Source: Spodoptera frugiperda
Lineage: Eukaryota > Arthropoda > Insecta > Lepidoptera > Noctuidae
DNA length: 64,000 bases
Assembly (NCBI RefSeq): GCF_023101765.2
Contig: NC_064214.1
Location: forward strand, 11,166,001-11,230,000
Direction: 5' to 3'
This document shows positions 57,601-64,000 of this stretch, one piece after another (positions within the stretch are counted from its first letter, which is position 1; each line of letters opens with the position of its first letter). The position numbers were made by a program, and so were the translations under genes. Below the pieces are notes generated by a model. It saw only the letters and a list, made by a program, of their open reading frames with translations, searched no databases and had not been told where the DNA came from.

Positions 57601-59334
57601 AATTCAAGGTAAATGTTTCTCTAGAAATATACTAATGATTGATGATGTAATGTAATACTATTTAAAACGATATTACTTATTATTATGTAAGTAGATTAAG
57701 TACTTTTGCGGTACCCGAATGGGCTCATAGATGGGACTTATTACTGTATTAAAATTGTAGACCATACTGTACACCATGGATGCATTAAAGTGATTTGATT
57801 TAATTCACTTAAAAAAATGTTCTTGTTTTTTGACCCTGAATAAAAATATTTCGACTTTTGCATCAAGTTTTAGATACCTCCTAATTATTATTTGAGATAT
57901 TGTGTTAAAATACGGTCTACATGAACCTCTATCTCATTTTATTCACCGTGTATTATAAATTCAATTCACAACTTACCTTCATTCTAAAGAACGTGATGCT
58001 GGTAAGCAAGTCGACTGTAGACTTCAGGTCCATGAGCTTCTCAGCACTGGACGCCGGGAAGTTGTTCCTATACATCGACAGGTCGATCCTCAACGAGTTG
58101 TGGAGCTGATCCAGTAATTTCACGAACTTCTCTTTCTGTTGAAAAAATATAGAATATTAGTATGTTATCCTTTATTGTAATAATTAAGTACAATTGTTCC
58201 TACTGTTGATAAATATTTAATCGTACAATTTACTTGTCTTATTAAATCACGTTAGTTGATAATCCTACTAATATTATAAATGCAAGAGTTTGTGAGTACG
58301 GATGTTTGCTAAACTACATTCACCCAATTATTACTGAAAGTATCAGGATAAAAAATGGAATAGGGATTGATTATGGTCTGGAATTATACATAGGCTACTT
58401 TTCTACCTTCGTACTCAGAATCATTTAATGATTACTTTACCCAGTTCTTAGCAATTTTATTGTTTTTGGAACAACATCGTTACTAAGGAATAGTTTAAGT
58501 AATTGTTAAATGTCTCTGAGTACGGCAGTTAATTTTTACATTTCAAACGAATTCTGTATTTTTATTTAATTTGTACTTACTCCAAAGTTAGAAGCAGCGA
58601 ATCGGTCCGACGCTGACACTGCAGAAGACGCGGTGGTGTGGGCATAGTAAGCATTGATGTTGGCCAGCAACGTGGACATCACCGCTGGTACTCCAGCACA
58701 CAAGTACTTCGTGGAGAGGCAGTGGAAGTGGCTGGAGATGAAGAAGAATACCAATTAATAATGATAGAAGGCTTTTTCTTTCATTAAAATTTAAAAAAGA
58801 AAGAGGTCAGGACAATTAAGTATTTAGATTTAAGTATATGTTGTATAACAAGGGCACGGACTCGAGTCCGTGGAGATTAATTTATATTATATAAAAAAGT
58901 ATTAAATATTTTTTATGTTAAGTTTTATAGAATTTGTTAAAGATTTTTAAGACCAGTTTTTAGTTTTATCATTATGCACATGTTGTATTATTATTTGAAG
59001 TGTTGTTTTTTACGTACTACAGATGATTTTGGTATCACAATGGCACGAAATATGGGTTTACATCTGTTGAAAAAAGCAACGTTTGTCCATCAACGATGCT
59101 TGTTTCTCTGTAGATAAAATGTGAAGTTGTTCTTTCATTTTAAATGAAAACTTACGTCATGGCCTGATAGATGGCTTCTATGCCGTATCTCATAGCGAAT
59201 TCGTCGACGATTTCTTCAGGGATTTCATTGAAGTAGACCTTCCAAGCATCGTCGCCTCTCGCAGCTGGTAGGGTGACGGCACCGTTGTTCTCCTCACATA
59301 GATAGTGGAACAGGTTCTCGTGAAGACATGTGTA
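51464..59334 (-). CDS. unc-13: Unc-13/Munc13 synaptic vesicle priming protein, C-terminal 881 residues in 17 exons
   Basis: Known for the family: Unc-13 acts at presynaptic active zones, where its MUN domain opens syntaxin and helps SNARE assembly so that vesicles become fusion-competent. Seen: 17 minus-strand exons with GT-AG borders and fully consistent phases, in transcript order 59334-59156, 58731-58581, 58135-57977, 57429-57304, 57016-56849, 56423-56310, 56105-55938, 55740-55519, 55077-54911, 54489-54348, 53990-53859, 53698-53555, 53337-53118, 52858-52769, 52646-52484, 52015-51889, 51637-51464. Signature stretches include YTCLHENLFHYLC, EIVDEFAMRYG, LLDQLHNSLRIDLSMYRNNF, DFWHKLIALIVSVIEED, PVLNQFPQELN, ALFSCSVVDVFTQL, NNWSPKFNETF and RDYCFAREDRLVG. 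Residues 1 to about 640 are MUN; the rest is the C-terminal C2 domain. The stop is TGA at 51,466-51,464. C1 and C2B exons are not seen here and should lie above 64,000. CAPS also has a MUN domain, but the C2C tail and exact motifs fit Unc-13. Confidence 0.96.
51889..52015 (-). CDS. unc-13: unc-13 exon w16 (C2C)
   Basis: 127 bp, 1 + 126 bases. It encodes MVSNTEQLDLFELHVCVRDY and CFAREDRLVGVAIMRMTEI. The donor after EQ is GTATTG. Confidence 0.96.
52110..52400 (-). mobile_element. Family B element in unc-13 intron
   Basis: ATAAGCCGCTAAACGAGTAT, CACCGCCGCTCATGGACACC, GGCCTCCGGTAACCTCACTC and CGAAACATAGCTCTCC. Its reading through exon w15 creates a long artificial plus-strand ORF. Confidence 0.85.
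52484..52646 (-). CDS. unc-13: unc-13 exon w15 (C2C core)
   Basis: 163 bp, 2 + 159 + 2 bases. It encodes VVAANDLKWVIQSGMFRPFI, EVNLIGPHLAEKKRKFATKS and SNNWSPKFNETFH, the core of the C-terminal C2 domain. Confidence 0.97.
52769..52858 (-). CDS. unc-13: unc-13 exon w14
   Basis: 90 bp, 2 + 87 + 1 bases. It encodes VVEEGSVGEVSLQVDLFTHP and TGEHKITVK, the linker and first strand of the C2C domain. The acceptor CTGCAG is palindromic; the border is fixed by phase. Confidence 0.94.
53118..53337 (-). CDS. unc-13: unc-13 exon w13
   Basis: 220 bp, entering in phase 0 and leaving with one base. It encodes LTPKQCGVLDAALDTIKLYF, HAGGNGLKKAFLEKSPELQ and SLRYALSLYTQTTDTLIRTF, the end of the MUN domain. 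Confidence 0.97.
53555..53698 (-). CDS. unc-13: unc-13 exon w12 (variable insert)
   Basis: 144 bp, 48 codons, phase 0 at both ends. It encodes a lysine- and asparagine-rich segment beginning MMLKNLTNNAKNLAANAK and ending VKHALSGVMDISKE. It sits between two strongly conserved MUN segments. Being symmetric and less conserved, it could be a cassette exon (inference). Confidence 0.85.
53859..53990 (-). CDS. unc-13: unc-13 exon w11
   Basis: 132 bp, 44 codons, phase 0 at both ends. It encodes SLTMYAESCEKTVLKRLLKE, LWKIVMKILEKTVVLPPM and TDKT. Confidence 0.96.
54059..54112 (+). mobile_element. Non-LTR reverse transcriptase motif fragment
   Basis: The plus strand encodes GMPQGCILGPFYIS, the G-x-PQG-x-x-LGP block of non-LTR reverse transcriptases, in an unc-13 intron. 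Stops precede it, so only this block survives. Confidence 0.6.
54144..54271 (+). repeat. Dispersed 128-bp repeat, second copy
   Basis: Matches 41,424-41,552; lies directly after the reverse transcriptase block, so both may belong to one element. Confidence 0.75.
54348..54489 (-). CDS. unc-13: unc-13 exon w10
   Basis: 142 bp, completing a split Ser codon and then 47 codons. It encodes LETRITASVKELGELLQKV, a Gly/Gln/Pro-rich linker, and ADEVLRPLMDIL. The linker is less conserved than the rest. Confidence 0.93.
54659..54880. repeat. Imperfect tandem duplication in unc-13 intron
   Basis: AAATGTTGCTAA ... GGTCATTCTAT ... TCCAGTTCACTG occurs at 54,659-54,741 and again at 54,798-54,880, a period of about 139 bp. 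Confidence 0.8.
54911..55077 (-). CDS. unc-13: unc-13 exon w9
   Basis: 167 bp, entering in phase 0 and leaving with two bases (AG). It encodes ACILMNNIQQLRVQLEKMFE, SMGGPKLERDAADILKDLQ and LDDLASMFAN. Confidence 0.95.
55195..55375 (-). mobile_element. Family B element, truncated, in unc-13 intron
   Basis: AAGCCGGTAAATGAGCAGAC, CCGCCCATGGACATCCGAAA and GGGTTAGGAAATTAAGG; stops before the GGTAACCTCAC block. Confidence 0.85.
55519..55740 (-). CDS. unc-13: unc-13 exon w8
   Basis: 222 bp, 74 codons, phase 0 at both ends; the longest MUN exon here. It encodes FQQSSEHALFSCSVVDVFTQ, KLECPDPEIWKRYMKRFAKT and YADIVKKEF. Acceptor ATTTCAG, donor GTACGT. Confidence 0.97.
55938..56105 (-). CDS. unc-13: unc-13 exon w7
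   Basis: 168 bp, 56 codons, phase 0 at both ends. It encodes VKWLHTNYVKDVPPY, PEYPAWFEPFVMQWLNEN and FNRDKKDG. The exon itself starts with GTAAAA, which imitates a donor, but homology and phase place the acceptor (TTCAACAG) immediately before it. Confidence 0.94.
56310..56423 (-). CDS. unc-13: unc-13 exon w6
   Basis: 114 bp, 38 codons, phase 0 at both ends. It encodes LSAATMWSLFAVDMKYALEE and HRLCKSSAYMNLHFK, with donor GTGAGT. Confidence 0.95.
56731..56834 (-). mobile_element. Family F LINE 3' fragment with 12-bp target duplication, next to unc-13 donor
   Basis: Minus strand encodes RDEWKEGREAFALQLDDHG and TGA, then an (AAAT)n tail. AAGTCCATACAT flanks it at 56,719-56,730 and 56,835-56,846. 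The right copy touches the GT donor of exon w5. Confidence 0.85.
56849..57016 (-). CDS. unc-13: unc-13 exon w5
   Basis: 168 bp, 56 codons, phase 0 at both ends. It encodes DFWHKLIALIVSVIEEDRNS and PVLNQFPQELNIGQ. Open reading continues past the GTATGT donor only because a LINE fragment is inserted 14 bases into the intron. Confidence 0.95.
57050..57235 (+). mobile_element. Family K SINE in unc-13 intron
   Basis: B-box-like GAGTTTGACTCC, GGGTCGGGCAAAGCATTACT, AGTACGGAGTCTGGATTTAT and CCCCCTATTACATGGGAC. Confidence 0.7.
57304..57429 (-). CDS. unc-13: unc-13 exon w4
   Basis: 126 bp, 42 codons, phase 0 at both ends. It encodes VQELSSPPRASTVVKDCVKA and then LFENCYELYNREFQ, with acceptor TTCTAG and donor GTAAAG. 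Confidence 0.95.
57977..58135 (-). CDS. unc-13: unc-13 exon w3
   Basis: 159 bp, 53 codons, phase 0 at both ends. It encodes KEKFVKLLDQLHNSLRIDL through DLLTSITFFRMK, one of the most conserved MUN segments. Confidence 0.96.
58409..58527. mobile_element. Fold-back MITE with GTACTCAGA ends, copy 2, in unc-13 intron
   Basis: TCGTACTCAGAATCATTTAA and TGTCTCTGAGTACGGCAG are the ends; the interior matches the 40.07-kb copy. Confidence 0.7.
58581..58731 (-). CDS. unc-13: unc-13 exon w2
   Basis: 151 bp, one base completing the split Thr codon and then 50 codons. It encodes HFHCLSTKYLC, GVPAVMSTLLANINAYYAHT and SASDRFAASNFG, ending before GTAAGT. The acceptor is TCTCCAG. Confidence 0.95.
59156..59334 (-). 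CDS. unc-13: unc-13 exon w1 (first exon seen in window)
   Basis: 179 bp, entering in phase 0 after TTTGCAG and leaving with two bases (AC) before GTAAGT. It encodes YTCLHENLFHYLC and EIVDEFAMRYGIEAIYQAM, the start of the MUN-proximal region. The preceding exon of the long isoform was not found up to 64,000. Confidence 0.93.
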
Positions 59335-59460
59335 CTGCAAAGAGGAAAAATTGGAAATGAAAAACATAGAACGAAATATTTATTTATAATTGTCTTAATT
59401 TTTTAATACTAAGGTATATAGTCCACACACATGTACAAAAGTTCTGTACCTTTAGTATGA

Positions 59461-59693
59461 GTTTGCTTTACGTTTAAAGTAAGCGAAACGAGAGCGCGTT
59501 CGGCACTCTGATTGGTTGGTTTATTCGAGGCGGCCAATCAGAACGCCGAATTCGTTCTCGTTTCGATTTCTTTAAACGTAAAGCAAACTCGTTCTCAGGG
59601 TGTTTATTGGCCGGTTCGAATAAACAAACAAATCAGAGCGCCGAACGCGCTTCTGTTTCGATTACTTTAAACATAAAGCAAACATGTACAAAG
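59461..59693. mobile_element. Three-armed fold-back element
   Basis: An arm starting GTTTGCTTTACGTTTAAAG (59,461) is followed by two inverse arms ending TTTAAACGTAAAGCAAAC (about 59,590) and TTTAAACATAAAGCAAAC (59,693). Each arm is about 60-70 bp and includes a CGTTCGG ... CTGATTGG block. Confidence 0.8.
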
Positions 59694-60214
59694 AGTTTTA
59701 ATATAGTTTAGCAAGTTGTGAAAAATTTCTTAAAATTCTTTTGCACTGCTTAAAAACTTATATGCTACAGTATTTATCACCAGCGATGGTCGATATTGCT
59801 TTCATACTATCTAGAAAGTTCCACAAAGCATTTGCTAACATATACGATACCGGTTGTAGAATATTCAGTTATTTGCTCTAGAATTTTCAATATGAAAGCA
59901 CTCTATCACTTTTAAAATGTTAACATATTTTTGCGATGCAAATATATCTAGTTCAGGAATTTACAATATCACCGGTATTCGAATAAATCTGTTCGAATGC
60001 ATCTGAATGCTTAGCACATATTCCTAGCTCTGTTTGTTTAAAACATCAATGCTTCTATTTTTCTCAGATATAGAACCAATAAAGTTATGTTAAAATTGTT
60101 TCCATTATTATTTTAAAGCTTTAACAGCCGAAAGAAAACTGTTTAAGGTAAATCCTCCGCTAAGCGTCGGTTACCAGTGTTAAATAACAAGTGTAAGTGC
60201 GTGTCTGTGGACGA

Positions 60215-60470
60215 GCAAGGGTAGTTCGCCGCCCGAATAGAACCAGACCTGTGCGTGCAGCGCGTCGCGTTCCGCGCGCGCATTACACCAAAGATGGGGC
60301 CCAGTAGGCCTGATCTGGAGCTACTAACTATCTAGCGGGGTTACCGGGGCTCCGGCTCGAAAAGCAGGAGTAGGAACAGGGTAGTTTTTAGTCAGTAAGA
60401 GTCTGACTCCCTCTCGCTTTGCCCAAAGCGGGAAAAGTCATTCAATTCCTTAAACAAAAGCATGGCTCGA
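60215..60470 (+). mobile_element. Family A LINE tail, long copy
   Basis: GTGCAGCGCGTCGCGTTCCG, GATGGGGCCCAGTAGGCCTG, AAGCAGGAGTAGGAACAGGG and GGGAAAAGTCATTCAATTCC. Confidence 0.8.
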
Positions 60471-60477
60471 AACTAGT

Positions 60478-60560
60478 GAAGTTCCTCGTCAAACAGCTAC
60501 GTGATTAAGCCGATATATAATATAATAATGGTTGTAGTATGTTTTAGGAAAGTTATAATA
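60478..60560 (+). mobile_element. Dispersed repeat with TACGTGA-TAAGCCGA core
   Basis: GTTCCTCGTCAAACAGCTAC and GTGATTAAGCCGATATATAA, as at 21.78 kb. Confidence 0.55.
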
Positions 60561-61340
60561 AAACAAATCGAGATTTCCAATCCCAATTCCAAAATTGACC
60601 GCTACGCCATAACGTATTCGCAAAGGACTAAAAGTTACAGATTAAAAAACTTGTGTACGAGCAGCAAAAAGTTGGTTGCACGTTTATTTTAAATTCGATT
60701 TCATGTTTCTAAAACAAAATCGCATCCGTAGGGAAATCGCAGTGCAGACCGAAAATAAATTGAATTTCCACTGTTCTGACCTGGTCTGACAGTGAGGGAT
60801 ATATGAGTGAATATTCTGTGGGTAACGTTAGTACTAATAGCTTTGTGGGAATATTCTGTAGGTAGTGCTAGAATGTGAAATCAAATACTATGTTACACAT
60901 GTATCCTTTCATAACAACACGTTTGGTTAATACATTAATTAGTTTTTGATTTACAAAGACATCGATCGTAATAGATCATTATTATCAGAAAATCCTAAGT
61001 AATTAAAGGCTCGCGATCATACAGACATTAAATGATTACATTATGAGCGTTATAGAAGATCGCGCGATGCAATCGCGCGGTGTAAAGGCCTCGTTGATTG
61101 ACGGGTTGCAAGCTCAATTTCCGAACACAGAATTAAATACCGAAAAAACAAATGTTACAGTAAATATATGCATCTCTGCCTACCCCGTTAGTTATGCGAC
61201 CTAGGATTCGAATCTGAGAACGCACACTCCATAGTCGCTCTTTAGACCTCTCGACCAACGAAGCATCTGCCCGGGCTAGCAAGCTGGGCGCACGCGAGCG
61301 GTTCATTCAATAGTGCATACAGACGTATTTGTATATTTAC

Positions 61341-61541
61341 CTTTTTTGTGAATAAAGAGCGCGTAATACGCCTTAGCCACCGTCCAAAAGTCTTCCTGAT
61401 ACAAAGCCTGATCAGTATCGCGAAAACAAAGCGAAATATCTGCTTCGACCATCGTCCAATAGCAATGTTGATGCAAAGTTTTATTAGTACAGCGAAGATA
61501 AAGATCACGGTATACTTCAACCACCGTATTAGGAACTCCAT
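61341..61541 (-). CDS. Candidate alternative first exon of unc-13 (hydrophobic 24-residue repeat)
   Basis: A 201-bp open segment starts at an ATG in a strong Kozak-type context (GAACCATGG). It runs 67 codons and ends in AAAAAAG followed by GTAAAT, a good donor in phase 0, which matches the phase-0 acceptor of exon w1 about 2 kb downstream. The peptide is basic and hydrophobic and consists of two and a half copies of a 24-residue unit (RW-x-K ... FAVLIKLCI / FAILIRLCI). Between units 1 and 2 the 25 base changes fall 7/6/12 on codon positions 1/2/3 in this frame, which favours it over the two alternatives. A GC-rich stretch lies upstream (61,560-61,720). No homology is recognised, and it could be a minisatellite. 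Confidence 0.35.
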
Positions 61542-61749
61542 GGTTCAACAGGTTCCCTTAAGACTTGGGTTCGGCCGACTCCTGTTGCACCGGGACTCGG
61601 TAATTAAGGGTCGTGTACGCGGTGCCCTGCGTCGCGCAGCCAACTAGCTATCTGCGATTCTAGCCCGCCCTCTATAGCGCCGGTCGCAGGTGCGCAGAAA
61701 ACCGGCGCGCAAAATCGTTATCGGTGCATCCAAAAAAAGTGCAACAGGA

Positions 61750-62980
61750 TATTTTGATTTATTTTGTAGGGCACGGGTCCTTTTGTAGGTCGGTTGGTCG
61801 TTGGGAAACTGGTGTAGTGGTCAGACTGCTGATAGGATGAGGCTGCTGTGTAACATATTTATCGCGAGATGGAATTTCCACGCGGTTGTTTTTAAAATTA
61901 AAAGTTAAGATATCGGAGAAAATTCTCTTGCACTTTTTAATCAGGTTTACAATTTTAACTTACATTAATCTATTTAATCTACCTATACTATCAATTGAAA
62001 CGGTTATTAACATGCGCACGCGGTTTTACCGCACCTTCTTTTCCCGATCTAATGACTAATGACGTCTCGAAACTTTCACGCGCTCGCTTTCTTTTGCAAA
62101 AGTTGCCCCTTTTACAGGACACTTTTTCTCCAATGTCTTTAAATTAACAGCTGAGTTATTATTGTAGTTTAAAATATGCAAAAATCTTTTCTTCTTTAGG
62201 ATTTACATTTTTCTTGACGCTCTTGTGATAAATATAAAACATTGTCAGTATTTAATAGTAGCACTTCTTTTTTTCAAACATTGTGGTAAAGGCATATTTA
62301 CTTAACTTGTTAGCCTCATAATATATCATCTAACTAAACCATGCAACATACCATCTTGCAAGGACTTTTCAGCTTACTTCCAACGCCATAATGTAATAAA
62401 AATTGAAAAATATGGAACTGACATTTTCCACATTTCCTCTCAGATTTCTGCGGAGTACAGATAGGTGTACCAGGAGTCCATAATGGCGCGGAAGTGAAAT
62501 GTTTTGACGTCCTAAAGTGGGAATGTTGTGGGCGAATTTGCGGCGATACCTTATCAGGCCGCCGTTTGGGTCTGTTGCCCTAATCGTTCGTCGTTGGAAG
62601 GTTTCTGCTTTCAGTAGCGTAATGTGGTTGCGTTATTTTTGTTTTGTTGTTATGTGGTTTCGTGTTATTAGAGTTTAAATTTTGTTGACTTTACTGTTTA
62701 CTATGATATTTCTGACTCGATCGAGTCAGTTTCGTTATCAAGTTTGTTGTGGATCATGTTTTACAATTGGTTTATAGCTCATCAATAGTAACAAAATACA
62801 ACTTTGTAATGATTATGATAAAGCAATAAAAGTACCTACTTTTAAGAAACTGATAAATCAGAGTTGTGCCTGAAATTAACTTTAGATTTTAAAATTGCAG
62901 CTGGAAGTTGCGCTTACAGCTGTTCGACCAACAAGCGATAATTAATTTAGTTGAAAAGCAAACATAATTTTACGTCAATA
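61750..62980. other. unc-13 upstream intron or 5' region, no exon seen
   Basis: Scanned for the MUN-preceding, C2B and C1 exons of unc-13; nothing recognised. Confidence 0.4.
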
Positions 62981-62984
62981 TTTT

Positions 62985-63145
62985 TTTTTAAGAGGGGAAA
63001 ATCATCCAATGACTTCTCCCGCCTAAGGCGAGGCAAGAGGGAGTGTCGGACTTTTACTGACTAAAAACCACACCGTCCCTACTTTTGCTCTTTAAGGCGG
63101 AGCCTCGGTAAACCCGCTAGGTAGTCTGCAGCTACAGGTAGCTTC
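62985..63145 (-). mobile_element. Family A LINE tail
   Basis: TTTTTTTTAAGAGGGGAAAA, TCATCCAATGACTTCTCCCG and CTAGGTAGTCTGCAGCTAC. Confidence 0.8.
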
Positions 63146-63149
63146 AAAC

Positions 63150-64000
63150 ACCCTAAAATTTAGGCTGTAAAACAGGACCTTGAAAAAGAAAAAAATCTTG
63201 AGCAAAAAAATAATCCTATGCAACGGTAGGATAGTTTTCCCTAGAAAAATATTTCTGGTGATTATCATAAACACTTTGGTTTCTACACCTCTGTATAATA
63301 TTTGGTCTCGCATTCCTTGTCATTCGCTTGAAATAATATGCAAATTTTCTCTATCTTATCCAATTTGTGTAATAGCCTACGTTAAGATAATCAAAGTAGA
63401 AGGCTGGTGTTTACTAAGGATACTAAGAAGGGAAGTTAATAAGCGCGATATCGTTTACTCTCTGTTTAATGTTAATTTTAGGCGAGGTTTTCGCCCGAAA
63501 AGTATTATGATAGGTGCTATATTTCTGTACGAGTAGTTTTTTCTCTTAGTCTTTTCCGATCTTTAACACATTTATTGTTAGTGGAGAATTTGCCTTCAAA
63601 AGATTTCAGTCAGCAGCTAAAGACTTGAAAACGTCGCGTCATTCGACAAATGCATGCATCCTTCACAAATAATAGACGGACTACAAAAAAATATATAATT
63701 TATCTACTCTTGATATATTCTGTAATCACAATACCTAATTATCTAACATTAACATAAATATAAAATAAAGACAATTCACCCTCACCAAATTTTATTTAAC
63801 ATCATATTATTATTATTATGGGAAGGTTAACCTTACTGTTATTGCGTCATACAAAGTTACTAGGCTCACATACAACGCTAAGAGTGCCATAAACAGTATA
63901 AAAAAGCAATCAAATTACAACTCGGTCATTGACTTTTGCGAAGTTCAAGTAAATAGGGAGTATTGAAACTGCTTCACGTAGAGAGAAGAATGAAAATATA
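63150..64000. other. Unassigned; no gene seen
   Basis: The plus-strand ORF of 118 codons at 63,180-63,536 is Lys/Ile-rich, lacks any motif and starts at the border of a LINE tail; judged non-coding. Confidence 0.4.

Noticed and set aside
61303..61548. Overlapping 81-codon minus-strand frame starting at TTG
   Set aside because: It has no ATG, follows an in-frame TAA directly, and its codon-position pattern of repeat divergence is worse than that of the neighbouring frame.

Overview
The window looks like chromosomal DNA of a moth or butterfly, probably a noctuid-type lepidopteran (inference). Three things point that way: short exons with GT-AG introns, a very AT-rich background, and a dense load of lepidopteran-style LINE tails, tRNA-derived SINEs and MITEs. 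Most apparent ORFs are remnants of these repeats. Two conserved genes were found, both on the minus strand.

(1) 51,464-59,334 holds 17 consecutive exons encoding the C-terminal 881 residues of an Unc-13/Munc13 synaptic-vesicle priming protein (MUN domain plus C2C). Every exon phase agrees with its neighbours. The N-terminal C1/C2B exons were not found and should lie beyond position 64,000. A phase-compatible candidate alternative first exon lies at 61,341-61,541. A likely short 3' UTR with a poly(A) signal lies near 51,186.

(2) 16,228-42,602 holds three exons of a small protein resembling the actin-binding Rho-activating (STARS/costars) family. A 20-kb first intron separates the start exon at 42.6 kb from the second at 22.0 kb. 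The exon at 16.2 kb ends at an intact donor in the middle of the costars domain. The last exon was not found and probably lies left of the window. An unexplained 330-bp open exon-like segment at 19,915-20,244 fits the phase of the flanking exons exactly. A CRE octamer and a TATA-like box lie upstream of the start.

Repeat families are named here for reference. Family A: 5'-truncated tails of an R1-like LINE; the copy at 7.45-8.04 kb still carries the ORF2 zinc-knuckle end, which shows what the tails derive from. Family B: elements ending CCGGCTTATA plus an A-rich tail. Family C: tRNA-derived SINE with a B box and a CACAAATTGTTG body. Family D: elements with the AAGCTGAAGAGTTTG end and the GAACCGAGCAGAGCG core. 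Family E: two 0.39-kb MITEs with TACAACGTGTAAC inverted repeats and TA target duplications. Family F: RTE-like LINE ORF2 C-termini. Family K: tRNA-like SINE with a TCGGGCAAAG motif.

Layout: 1-16 kb repeats only; 16-42.6 kb the costars-type gene with repeat-filled introns; 42.8-51.2 kb intergenic, including a 1.1-kb array of an 11-bp telomere-like unit at 45.1-46.2 kb; 51.2-59.3 kb unc-13; 59.3-64 kb unc-13 intron or 5' region.
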